Shown here in pieces: positions 19,317 to 27,473 of a DNA stretch of 64,000 bases. Each line of letters opens with the position of its first letter. The first letter of the stretch is position 1. The position numbers and the translations under genes were made by a program. A model generated the notes under the pieces. It did not search any database. It worked only from the letters and a program-made list of their open reading frames with translations, and was not told where the DNA came from. Origin of the DNA: Rhizobium sp. 18065. GTDB lineage: Bacteria > Pseudomonadota > Alphaproteobacteria > Rhizobiales > Rhizobiaceae. Location of the stretch: contig NZ_CACSJP010000008.1 of the NCBI RefSeq assembly GCF_902706095.1, forward strand, positions 62,001 to 126,000. The letters run 5' to 3'.

Positions 19317-20462
19317 TTACGTCTCAGTCGTCTGCGCCGGAATCTCGATCACCGGAGGCTTCGGCTCTCCGGCGATTTCAATCACCGCGCCGTAGTAGAG
19401 ATCACTCTCAAGATACCGCGACAACGCGAACCGGACAAGCACGCCGACGGCCGCCGCTGCCGGAACCGCGACGAGCACACCGACAAAGCCGAACAGGGAG
19501 CCGAAGGCAAACAGGGCAAACATCAACCAGACGGGATGTAGACCGACACTTTTGCCAACCAGTTTCGGCTGCAGGATATTGCCCTCGAGAAACTGGCCGA
19601 AGAAGAAGATGCCGGCAATGAAGCCGATCCAGAGGTAATCGGGCCAGAACTGGACAAGTGCCACGCCGATCGCCAGCAGCAGGCCGACCGTTGAACCGAC
19701 ATAGGGAATGAAGCTGATCAGGCCGGTGAAGAAGCCGATCAACAGGCCGAAATTCAGCCCCGCCAAGGACAGCGCAACGGCATAGAAGAGACCAAGGATC
19801 AGGCAGAGCGAACCCTGACCACGGACAAAGCCGGCAATGGTGTTGTCGAGTTCGGTCGCCAGTTTACGCACTGTCGCGAGTTGGCCGCGCGGTACCCAGC
19901 CGTCGACCTTGGCGATCATGCGATCCCAGTCTAGCAAAAGATAGAAGGCGACAACGGGCGTGACGACCAGAAGCGAAACAATGTCGAGCAGTGCCTTGCC
20001 GGAATTCCAGATCTGCTCGACCAATGTACCAAGAAAGCCGACGCCCTCGCTGATATAGCGAGAGAAATTGCTCTTGATCGTGTCCATCTGGCCATTCAGC
20101 CATTCCGGCAGCCAGGAGGCATTCGACGTGGCGATGAAGGTTTGCAACTGGGTCATGTAGGCAGGCACGCGCTCGATGAAGTCATTCAGCTGGCTGGCCA
20201 GGATCGGGATGATGATCATCAGCGACAGGGCAAAGACGATGACGAAGGTGACGAGGATGACCACCGTCGCCATCAGGCGGCTCAGCCCCAGACGCTCGAG
20301 CCGGTCGGCCACCGGATCAAGGAAATAGGCAAGCGCCATGCCGGCGATGAAGGGCAGCAGGATCGAGCTGAACATCATGAGGAACAGAACGAAGACGGCA
20401 AGAGCGACGAGCCAGAACATCACCTGACGCCTCAGGCCAATCCCGCTAATATACTTCGGCAT
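19317..20462 (-). CDS. AI-2E family transporter (PerM-like)
   Basis: A 381-residue inner-membrane protein of the PerM/YdiK/AI-2E transporter family with about eight hydrophobic helices. A long central amphipathic region (SQLNDFIERVPAYMTQLQTF) and the LISFIPYVGSTVGLLLAIGVALVQF segment are characteristic. The transported molecule is unknown. It heads the minus-strand run with hdaA, ppk and ppx; its stop codon abuts the hdaA start. Confidence 0.88.
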   Translation of the reverse strand: MPKYISGIGLRRQVMFWLVALAVFVLFLMMFSSILLPFIAGMALAYFLDPVADRLERLGLSRLMATVVILVTFVIVFALSLMIIIPILASQLNDFIERVPAYMTQLQTFIATSNASWLPEWLNGQMDTIKSNFSRYISEGVGFLGTLVEQIWNSGKALLDIVSLLVVTPVVAFYLLLDWDRMIAKVDGWVPRGQLATVRKLATELDNTIAGFVRGQGSLCLILGLFYAVALSLAGLNFGLLIGFFTGLISFIPYVGSTVGLLLAIGVALVQFWPDYLWIGFIAGIFFFGQFLEGNILQPKLVGKSVGLHPVWLMFALFAFGSLFGFVGVLVAVPAAAAVGVLVRFALSRYLESDLYYGAVIEIAGEPKPPVIEIPAQTTET

Positions 20463-20697
20463 GTCTGGTTCCCATTTTCATCCGTCGAGCGCCATTTGTG
20501 CGACGCAACCGTTCTTTCTCTAGCAGCAGATAGATCGGGCCGAAACCCTCGGTCACGAATGTGACCTCCCGAGGGGCAGATCTTGCCCGCTTGCACCAGA
20601 ATTGGCAGGAAATCGGGGCCTAACTCTCGTCGCGACTTGCATATCCGGCCTCTTCATGCAATGGCCCAGCCAAATTCTCTCAGGATCGGAGGCACGG

Positions 20698-21771
20698 ATG
20701 AGCCAGGCTGGAAAGAACGGTTTGACCTACAGCGATGCAGGCGTGGATATCGACGCCGGAAATCTGATGGTCGAGAAGATCAAGCCGGCCGTGCGCTCGA
20801 CGCGCCGTCCGGGCGCTGACGGCGAGATCGGCGGCTTCGGCGGCCTGTTCGACCTGAAGGCCGCCGGCTTCACCGATCCGATCCTGGTGGCCGCCAATGA
20901 CGGCGTCGGCACCAAGCTGAAGATCGCCATCGACGCCAATATCCATGACACGGTCGGCATCGACCTGGTTGCCATGTGCGTCAACGACCTCGTCGTGCAG
21001 GGCGCCGAACCGCTGCTGTTCCTCGACTACTATGCCACCGGCAAGCTCGACCCGGATCAGGGCGCTGCGATCGTTATGGGTATCGCGGCCGGCTGCCGCG
21101 AGGCAGGCTGTGCGCTGATCGGTGGCGAGACCGCTGAAATGCCGGGCATGTATTCGCATGGCGACTACGACCTTGCAGGCTTTGCCGTCGGCGCTGCCGA
21201 ACGCGGTGAACTTCTGCCGGCGGGCGATATCGCCGAAGGTGACGTGATCCTCGGCCTGTCCTCATCCGGTGTGCATTCGAACGGCTTTTCGCTGGTGCGC
21301 AAGATCGTCGAGTTGTCCGGGCTTGGCTGGGATGCCCCTGCCCCGTTTGCGGCCGAAAAGACACTGGGCGCTGCCCTGCTTGCGCCGACCCGCATCTATG
21401 TGAAGCCGCTCCTGAAGGCGATCAAGGAAACCAAGGCGCTGAAGGCACTGGCTCATATCACCGGCGGGGGCTTCCCAGAAAACATTCCGCGGGTTCTGCC
21501 GAAGCATCTGGCTGCCGAGATCGACCTCTCGTCGATCCAGGTGCCGGCCGTGTTCTCCTGGCTCGCCAAGACCGGCGGCGTTGCGCAGAACGAAATGCTG
21601 CGCACATTCAACTGCGGCATCGGCATGATCGTCGTCGTTTCGGCTGAGAACGCCGACACCGTGACGTCTGCGCTTCAGGCAGAAGGCGAAACCGTTGCCC
21701 GTCTCGGCCGCATGGTCGCACGCGAAGACGGCGCGCATGGCACGATCTACAAGGGCACGCTCGCCCTATGA
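20698..21771 (+). CDS. purM: phosphoribosylformylglycinamidine cyclo-ligase (AIR synthetase)
   Basis: Purine biosynthesis enzyme, 357 residues, converting FGAM plus ATP to AIR. It begins [22 protein letters not shown] and contains [38 protein letters not shown] and [21 protein letters not shown]. The start at 20698 is chosen for its GGAGG site and fit to the family. An in-frame extension to 20602 is not conserved-looking. Its stop overlaps purN (ATGA), indicating coupled translation. Confidence 0.97.
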   Translation: MSQAGKNGLTYSDAGVDIDAGNLMVEKIKPAVRSTRRPGADGEIGGFGGLFDLKAAGFTDPILVAANDGVGTKLKIAIDANIHDTVGIDLVAMCVNDLVVQGAEPLLFLDYYATGKLDPDQGAAIVMGIAAGCREAGCALIGGETAEMPGMYSHGDYDLAGFAVGAAERGELLPAGDIAEGDVILGLSSSGVHSNGFSLVRKIVELSGLGWDAPAPFAAEKTLGAALLAPTRIYVKPLLKAIKETKALKALAHITGGGFPENIPRVLPKHLAAEIDLSSIQVPAVFSWLAKTGGVAQNEMLRTFNCGIGMIVVVSAENADTVTSALQAEGETVARLGRMVAREDGAHGTIYKGTLAL

Positions 21772-22424
21772 GCGCAGCCCGCAAGCGCATCGCTGTCTTC
21801 ATCTCCGGCAGCGGATCGAACATGCTGGCGCTGGCAAAGGCCTGCGAGGCGGCCGAATTTCCGGCCGAGATCGTTGCGGTGTTCTCGGACAAGCCGGCAG
21901 CGGGGGGCATCGCCAAAGCGCAGGCCCTTGGCATCGCCACGCATGTATTCGAGCGCAAGGACTATGCGAGCAAGGCCGAGCATGAGGCAGCCATTCTGGC
22001 GGCCCTCGACGCAGCCTTGCCGGATTTCGTCTGCCTGGCCGGCTATATGCGCCTGCTGTCTGGTGAATTCATCCAGCGTTACGAGGGTCGGATCCTCAAC
22101 ATCCACCCTTCCCTCCTGCCGCTGTTTCCCGGCCTTCACACGCATCAGCGTGCACTGGACGCCGGCGTGATGGTCGCAGGATGCACCGTGCATTTCGTCA
22201 CCGAAGGCATGGATGAAGGTCCGGTCATCGCCCAGTCCGTCGTGCCGATCCTGCCCGGCGATACGGCCGATGATCTTGCCGCGCGCGTTCTCACCATCGA
22301 ACATACGAGCTATCCCCTGGCCCTTCGACTGGTTGCCGAGGGCAAGATCCGCATGCTGGCAGATGGAAAAGTCGAACGGCAGACCTATCTCGGCGATCCG
22401 GCTGCAAAACTGATCAGTGCCTGA
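21768..22424 (+). CDS. purN: phosphoribosylglycinamide formyltransferase
   Basis: Third step of purine synthesis: transfers a formyl group from 10-formyl-THF to GAR. It has 218 residues, with the N-terminal [13 protein letters not shown] nucleotide loop, catalytic [12 protein letters not shown] (Asn/His) and the Asp in [11 protein letters not shown]. Overlaps purM by 4 bases. It is convergent with the tauE-like gene, with only 3 bases between stops and no recognisable terminator. Confidence 0.97.
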   Translation: MSAARKRIAVFISGSGSNMLALAKACEAAEFPAEIVAVFSDKPAAGGIAKAQALGIATHVFERKDYASKAEHEAAILAALDAALPDFVCLAGYMRLLSGEFIQRYEGRILNIHPSLLPLFPGLHTHQRALDAGVMVAGCTVHFVTEGMDEGPVIAQSVVPILPGDTADDLAARVLTIEHTSYPLALRLVAEGKIRMLADGKVERQTYLGDPAAKLISA

Positions 22425-22427
22425 CGT

Positions 22428-23210
22428 TCAGTCAGTCCATAACGTTCCGAGACTGCGGTAGATCATATAGGCGCCCACGACGAACACCACCGCTGCGAAG
22501 ATGCGATTGAGCGTGTTCTTGTGGGCGGCAAGCCTGCCTGAGACGAATGTGCCGAGCAGGCCACCCAGAAGACCGCCGAAAATGAACTCGGCCGCAAGCG
22601 TCCAGTCCACCAGTCCCGACAGCGCGTAGTTGACGGCAGTCGCCAATCCGAAGGCGCTGACCGCAAGAAGCGACGTGCCGACAGCATTGATCATCGGCAT
22701 GCCGGTTGCCAGCATCAGGCCGGGCACGATGAGGAAGCCGCCGCCGATGCCGAAAAAGCCGGATGCGGCCCCGGTAGTGAGCGCGATCGCCGCCGTTGCC
22801 AGACACATTTTGAGGTCCATCGGGCGTGGCGTAGCGGGTACCACAGGTTTTGGCCGGGCCATCAATGCCGCCACGACCAGCATGACCAGGCCGAAGAGAA
22901 GCAGCAGTTTTGTCCCGTCCATCGCCTTGCCGAGCGAAGACCCGCCCAGCGCACCGATCACGCCCAGAACGGCAAAGACCAGACCGCAACGCCAGCGAAC
23001 ATGGCCCTTCGCAGCATGACTGGCAAAATTGAGCAAGGCGTTGACGGAGACCGCCAGCGCTCCGGTTCCGATTGCGATATGTGGCTGGGAAACACCGACC
23101 ACATAGAGCAGCAGCGGCGTGGCCAGGATCGAACCGCCGCCGCCCAGAAGCCCAAGCGAGAAACCGACGAGACTACCGGAGCCGATCGCTGGCAGAAGTG
23201 TCCCGGTCAT
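22428..23210 (-). CDS. TauE/SafE family sulfite/anion exporter
   Basis: A 260-residue membrane protein with two repeated halves: GFSLGLLGGGGSILATPLLLYVVG near the N-terminus and GAASGFFGIGGGFLIVPGL near residue 150, the signature of TauE/SafE permeases. It overlaps the upstream YeeE-like gene by 4 bases (ATGA) and is last in the BigR-type sulfur operon. In that context it is probably an exporter of sulfite or a related sulfur oxyanion, made when H2S or persulfide is oxidised. Confidence 0.88.
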   Translation of the reverse strand: MTGTLLPAIGSGSLVGFSLGLLGGGGSILATPLLLYVVGVSQPHIAIGTGALAVSVNALLNFASHAAKGHVRWRCGLVFAVLGVIGALGGSSLGKAMDGTKLLLLFGLVMLVVAALMARPKPVVPATPRPMDLKMCLATAAIALTTGAASGFFGIGGGFLIVPGLMLATGMPMINAVGTSLLAVSAFGLATAVNYALSGLVDWTLAAEFIFGGLLGGLLGTFVSGRLAAHKNTLNRIFAAVVFVVGAYMIYRSLGTLWTD

Positions 23211-23641
23211 GAGATTTTGCCGGCAACAAAGCGATCATGAATGACCATGCCGGCCAGCATGGCGGCGACAAACAGGACGATCGCGCCATAGCCCATCGGC
23301 AGGGCGGCAATTGCCGGCCCCGGGCACAGACCGCCAAGCCCCCAGCCGACGCCGAAGATCGCCGAGCCGAGGAGCAGCGGCAGATCCACTTTCGTTTTCC
23401 CCGGGATATGAAAGCATCCCGCCAGAAGTGGACGCGCCATCGTCTTGACCAGCAGCATGCCCGTCATGGCGACGACCACGGCGCCGCCAAGGACAAACAT
23501 CAGACTGGGGTCCCAGGCGCCGAAGACATCGAGGAAGCCCTGAACGCGGGAGGGATCCAGCATGCCCGACAGCGACAGGCCGAAGCCGAACAGCGTACCG
23601 CTGACGAGGGAGGCCAGAGCTTGGGCATAGGCCGGTTTCAT
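23207..23641 (-). CDS. YeeE/YedE-type sulfur transport protein, C-terminal-like half
   Basis: A 144-residue membrane protein with four hydrophobic stretches and the GLCPGPAIAAL motif, whose cysteine matches the conserved Cys of the second half of YeeE/YedE (thiosulfate/thiol import) proteins. Start at 23641 is the ATG overlapping the preceding gene's stop. An in-frame extension further upstream is only a shadow of that gene. Together with the adjacent 139-residue protein it makes one split YeeE/YedE unit. Confidence 0.85.
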   Translation of the reverse strand: MKPAYAQALASLVSGTLFGFGLSLSGMLDPSRVQGFLDVFGAWDPSLMFVLGGAVVVAMTGMLLVKTMARPLLAGCFHIPGKTKVDLPLLLGSAIFGVGWGLGGLCPGPAIAALPMGYGAIVLFVAAMLAGMVIHDRFVAGKIS

Positions 23642-24057
23642 AGGCTGCCTCGCATCAGGGTGACCGTAATGATGCCCGTGGCCAGGAAGGTCATGACGGC
23701 TGCCAGGGAACGGAGCGAAAGCCTGGCAAGGCCAATGACCCCATGGCCACTGGTGCAGCCCGACCCCATGCGCGAGCCGAAGCCGACCAGAAGGCCGGCC
23801 ACGCCGATCAGTGGCAGGGACGCGGTGATGGTCACCGTCGGCCACGCCTTGAAAAGAGCAACATAAACAAGAAGGCCCGCCATCAGGCCGACGACGAAGG
23901 CCGCGTTGATCAGGCGGCTGTATCCCTGCGCCAGCCGTCCGACAATGCCACTGATACCGGCAATGCGGCCATTCAGGGCGAGCAACAGGATAGCGGAAAG
24001 CCCAATCAGCGCGCCGCCGATCAAGGATTGCAGATATTGCGTCACTTGCGGCGTCAT
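23638..24057 (-). CDS. YeeE/YedE-type sulfur transport protein, N-terminal-like half
   Basis: A 139-residue membrane protein with the GFGSRMGSGCTSGHGVIGL motif typical of the N-terminal half of YeeE/YedE transporters. It overlaps bigR upstream (ATGA) and its partner half downstream (ATGA), so the whole string is translationally coupled. Probably moves thiosulfate, sulfide or another reduced sulfur species across the inner membrane. Confidence 0.85.
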   Translation of the reverse strand: MTPQVTQYLQSLIGGALIGLSAILLLALNGRIAGISGIVGRLAQGYSRLINAAFVVGLMAGLLVYVALFKAWPTVTITASLPLIGVAGLLVGFGSRMGSGCTSGHGVIGLARLSLRSLAAVMTFLATGIITVTLMRGSL

Positions 24058-24398
24058 GTCGGCATATCCTCGGCGCAGAAGATGGTGAAAAGGGCCATTA
24101 TGAGCTTGGCAGTCTTTGCCTCCACCAGACGGTAGAAGATCTGCTTGCCCTCCCGGCGGGTCTCGACAATTCCCGCATCGCGCAGAACTGTTAGCTGCTG
24201 GGACAGCGTCGGCTGATGGACATCAAGCCTCTCCTCCAGCTCTCCGACCGAATATTCGCCCTGCACCAGCGTGCAGACCAGCATCAGGCGGACGGGATGC
24301 GCAAGCGTCTTCAGGTGGCCGGCCACTTCCGTTGCTCGCATCTCCATGAGGTCGGGGCTCATCGCCGTGCGGTTCCTGAACTCCAGCACGTTCACCAC
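24054..24398 (-). CDS. bigR: ArsR-family persulfide/H2S-responsive repressor BigR
   Basis: A 114-residue winged-helix repressor. The two redox cysteines of BigR are present at the same positions as in the characterised proteins: C42 (MLVCTLVQGEYSVGELE) and C108 (LFTIFCAED). The recognition region is HQPTLSQQLTVLRDAGIVETRREG. In the family, sulfane sulfur links the two cysteines and releases the repressor from DNA. It overlaps the end of blh by 7 bases and precedes the transporter genes, so it is autoregulated if the operator upstream of blh is its site. Confidence 0.92.
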   Translation of the reverse strand: MVNVLEFRNRTAMSPDLMEMRATEVAGHLKTLAHPVRLMLVCTLVQGEYSVGELEERLDVHQPTLSQQLTVLRDAGIVETRREGKQIFYRLVEAKTAKLIMALFTIFCAEDMPT

Positions 24399-25687
24399 TT
24401 GGCACCCGCCAATGCATCGATCGGGATCTTCAGATAACGCCGGCCATTGCTCTCCGGCTCCGGCAGGCGACCACCGCGCACATTGACCTGCAGTGCATGC
24501 AGGATCAGTTTCGGCATGGTCAGGGTCCGGTCGCGCGCCTGCCTAAGATCGATGAATGCCTGCTCGCTGATCCTGGCGAGGTGCATATTGGTGAGCTTCT
24601 GCTCGCCAACCGTGCTTTCCCAGCGCGGATGACGGCCGCCCGGCTGGTAATCATGGCCGGTAAACACACGGGTCTCGTCCGGCAGCGCAAGGATCGCCTG
24701 GATCGAATTCCAGAGCGCATGGGCGCTGCCGCCGGGGAAATCGGTGCGGGCCGTGCCGCTGTCGGGCATGAAGATCGTGTCGTGCACGAAGGCTGCATCG
24801 CCGATGACATAGGTGATGGACGCAAGTGTATGCCCCGGCGAAAACATCACCTTCGCGTCGATCGAGCCGAGCTTGAAACTGTCACCCGGCTTGAACAGGC
24901 GATCCCAATAGGAACCATCGGTGCGCAATTCCGGCCAGTTGTAGATGTCCTTCCACAGCGCCTGCACCTCCACGACATGGTCGCCGATCGCAGTCTGCGC
25001 ACCGGTCTTCGATTTCAGGTAGTGCGCGGCGGATAGATGGTCGGCATGCGGATGGGTATCAAGGATCCACTCGACCGCCAGCCCCTGGCTTTCGACATAG
25101 GCCAGAATTCGGTCGGCATTATCGGTCGAGGTCTGTCCCGACTTCTCGTCATAGTCGAGCACGGGGTCGATGATAGCGCATTTGCCGGTCTCGGGATCGG
25201 AGACGACATACTGAACGCTCCAGGTGCGCGGATCAAAGAAACCCTTGACCTGAGGGCGGCGGGCGGCACGGCGATCGAGAAAGGCGATGACGGCGGTCAG
25301 GTCCATGCCATGGCGGTCGCCGAGTGCAAGCACCTGGTCATGCGTCATGCGACCGTCCAAGACTTCGATGATCGCATAAAGCGCCAGCGCACGATGGCCG
25401 GTACGGCAATGCGCCAGAACCGGTCCTTTGCCCGGCGCCGTTACCGCCGCGCGAAACGCATCAACATCGGCATCGGTCAGCCCGGCCAAAGTCAGCGGCA
25501 GGAACATGTAGGACAGTCCGGCTTCTGCGGCTGCGTCCTTTTCGGCGCGCGTGCCGATGGCACCTTCCTCGCCTTCAGGGCGCAAATTGACGAGCGCTGA
25601 AAAACCCGCCTCCCCCAAGCGCTCGATGTCTGCAACCGAAGGCTGGGCGGCAATGGAAAGTCGGTCATTGATACGGGTGGCGAACAT
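24392..25687 (-). CDS. blh: Blh: fused DUF442 phosphatase-like / ETHE1-like persulfide dioxygenase
   Basis: A 431-residue two-domain protein. Residues 1-115 are a DUF442/PTP-like domain with the H-C-x5-R loop (HCRTGHRA, C94 and R99) expected to act on sulfur rather than phosphate. Residues about 145-431 form a metallo-beta-lactamase-fold persulfide dioxygenase with THPHADHL (H212, H214, D216, H217), SPGHT and FTGHDYQPGGR. It oxidises glutathione or low-molecular persulfides to sulfite in the characterised systems. The start at 25687 follows a GAGG site. First gene of the operon. Confidence 0.92.
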   Translation of the reverse strand: MFATRINDRLSIAAQPSVADIERLGEAGFSALVNLRPEGEEGAIGTRAEKDAAAEAGLSYMFLPLTLAGLTDADVDAFRAAVTAPGKGPVLAHCRTGHRALALYAIIEVLDGRMTHDQVLALGDRHGMDLTAVIAFLDRRAARRPQVKGFFDPRTWSVQYVVSDPETGKCAIIDPVLDYDEKSGQTSTDNADRILAYVESQGLAVEWILDTHPHADHLSAAHYLKSKTGAQTAIGDHVVEVQALWKDIYNWPELRTDGSYWDRLFKPGDSFKLGSIDAKVMFSPGHTLASITYVIGDAAFVHDTIFMPDSGTARTDFPGGSAHALWNSIQAILALPDETRVFTGHDYQPGGRHPRWESTVGEQKLTNMHLARISEQAFIDLRQARDRTLTMPKLILHALQVNVRGGRLPEPESNGRRYLKIPIDALAGAKW

Positions 25688-25705
25688 GACAATATCCTCA
25701 ATGAT

Positions 25706-25727
25706 CAATATATGAAACGGCATATTG
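25706..25727. promoter_or_regulatory. candidate BigR operator upstream of blh
   Basis: An AT-rich inverted repeat, CAATAT and ATATTG arms separated by 10 bases, sits 19-40 bases upstream of the blh start codon. BigR boxes in related bacteria are AT-rich palindromes overlapping the promoter, so this is the best candidate. The assignment is inference from position and symmetry. Confidence 0.55.
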
Positions 25728-25845
25728 TTTATCGACTACGCCTTCAAGTCCATCGGCTTTTGATTTTTCTCAACACCAGGCACGCATAAAGCAAAGATTA
25801 ACCAAGATCGTACAACCTGAAACTGTCTTCTTCGTTCAGGACTAC

Positions 25846-26811
25846 GTGATGATGTATGCGACCCGCTTCCGGCCAACTTTGACGACCACGCTTTTGCCGG
25901 TGCTGCTGCTGGCAATGCCGGTGGCCGCCGTTGCGCAGGACCGGCTCTATACGTCGTCTGACGGCGCGGTATCGTTTCAGGCCGGTCTTGGTATCGCCAA
26001 CATCAAAGCCGGCGAATACGTCTATGATGGCGACCACAAGCTCAGCCAACTTGACTGGGAAAGCAAGGGCGTCAAGGTCGGCACGCTCGGTACGGAGATC
26101 GAGCTTGGCTACAATTGGCGCATGAAGGGGCGCATTGATGTCGGCTTCAGCGGCAATGGCGAGATGGAAGACCGCGACTGGCTGGACTATTCGAACGACG
26201 ACTGGACCCATCAGTCGCTGCATCCGGACACAAAGCTCGGCCACTATGTCAATGTAACGATCGAGGCGGATCACGCGCTGGTAGACAACGGCTCAACCCG
26301 CATCGCCCTTGGCGGTGGCGCCGGCTATACCGACGTCAAATGGAAATCCTATGGCGGCAGCTATATCTACAGTTCCAGCGCCAGCTCGCTCTACGATACG
26401 GTCGGCACGTTCGACCCCGATGAAAAAGGCATCAGCTATCGCCAGAAGATACCGGTTGCCTATCTGAGTGCGAGCGCCGAGCAGACGGTTGGTGCGTTCA
26501 GCGTCTCCGGCAGCATGCGCGGCGGCGTCGCCTTTGGCTTTGATGGCGTCGATGACCACTGGATGCGCGATCTGCGCTTCTTTGACGAAGTCAAAATAGC
26601 GCCGATGGTCGGGGCAACCGCCTCGCTCGACTATCGTTTCCTGCCGATGACGTCGATCTATCTGTCTGGCAGCTTCGACAAGATGTTCGAAGGAAAAGGC
26701 GACACGCGCGTGGTCCACACGCCGACCAGCCTGCAGGCAATCTATGCCGACACCGCTGGCGCCGACTATCAGATCCTATCGGTATCGATGGGCCTCAAGG
26801 GCAAGTTCTGA
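25846..26811 (+). CDS. omptin family outer membrane protease
   Basis: A 321-residue outer membrane aspartyl-type protease of the OmpT/Pla family (MEROPS A26). A signal peptide covers about 1-30 (cleavage after AVAQ or nearby). Catalytic pairs are conserved: D109/D111 in MEDRDWLDY and D236/H238 in GVDDHWMR, equivalent to OmpT D83/D85 and D210/H212. HPDT and GGSYIYSS segments also match the family, and the C-terminus ends in Phe as in beta-barrels. The start could be GTG 25846, ATG 25849 or ATG 25852. Transcribed alone. Confidence 0.9.
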   Translation: MMMYATRFRPTLTTTLLPVLLLAMPVAAVAQDRLYTSSDGAVSFQAGLGIANIKAGEYVYDGDHKLSQLDWESKGVKVGTLGTEIELGYNWRMKGRIDVGFSGNGEMEDRDWLDYSNDDWTHQSLHPDTKLGHYVNVTIEADHALVDNGSTRIALGGGAGYTDVKWKSYGGSYIYSSSASSLYDTVGTFDPDEKGISYRQKIPVAYLSASAEQTVGAFSVSGSMRGGVAFGFDGVDDHWMRDLRFFDEVKIAPMVGATASLDYRFLPMTSIYLSGSFDKMFEGKGDTRVVHTPTSLQAIYADTAGADYQILSVSMGLKGKF

Positions 26812-26827
26812 AAACGGACGCATTGCC

Positions 26828-27427
26828 TCAGCTGTAGCCCGTCGCTGATTGCAGGGCCACCCATTGCAGCAGCATGATGGTTTTTGCATCGACAATCTCG
26901 CCGCGGGCGATCATCGCCAGCGCCTCGTCGAAAGGCAATTCGACCACTTCGAGGTCTTCCTTCTCCTCGACAAGGCCACCACCGTCTGCGACGCGATCCG
27001 TATCGACGACCGTGGCATAGAAGCTGTGCAGCTTCTCTGTCACCGATCCCGGCGACATGTAGGGCGCAAATGCCTTTCGGACCGACGCTACCTTGTAGCC
27101 GGTCTCCTCATAGGCCTCGCGAATAGCCGCTTCTTCCGCCGTCTCGCCCTCGTCGATGAAACCGGCGGGTACCTCAAGCAGAAAAGGATGATCGCCCATC
27201 AGATGGGCTGGAATCCGCAACTGCCGCACCAGCGTCACGGTGTCGGCTTCGACATTGTGCAACAGGATGCCTGCGGCTTCGCTGCGATCGAAGACTTCCC
27301 ATTCCAGACGATGCGGCTTGCGGCCTTCGCGAAAGAAATCGAACGTGACGCGGCGCAGGTGGCTCCAGCCCTTCCACAGCGTCTTGTCCTCGACGATGGA
27401 AATACTGCTCTTGTCAAAAATGCTCAT
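26828..27427 (-). CDS. Nudix hydrolase (NudK/ADP-sugar pyrophosphatase type)
   Basis: A 199-residue nucleoside-diphosphate-sugar hydrolase. The Nudix box GFIDEGETAEEAAIREAYEETGY fits the G-x5-E-x7-RE-U-xEE-x-G-U pattern, and the N-terminal HNVEADTVTLVRQLRIP strand pattern resembles GDP-mannose pyrophosphatase NudK. Preferred substrate (GDP-mannose, ADP-ribose or similar) is not certain. It is convergent with the omptin gene, with 16 bases between them, and follows the molybdoenzyme gene on the same strand. Confidence 0.88.
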   Translation of the reverse strand: MSIFDKSSISIVEDKTLWKGWSHLRRVTFDFFREGRKPHRLEWEVFDRSEAAGILLHNVEADTVTLVRQLRIPAHLMGDHPFLLEVPAGFIDEGETAEEAAIREAYEETGYKVASVRKAFAPYMSPGSVTEKLHSFYATVVDTDRVADGGGLVEEKEDLEVVELPFDEALAMIARGEIVDAKTIMLLQWVALQSATGYS

Positions 27428-27473
27428 GATGAAATGTCTTGCCTGTCAATTCGCGGCGCTGTCGCCCGGATGC

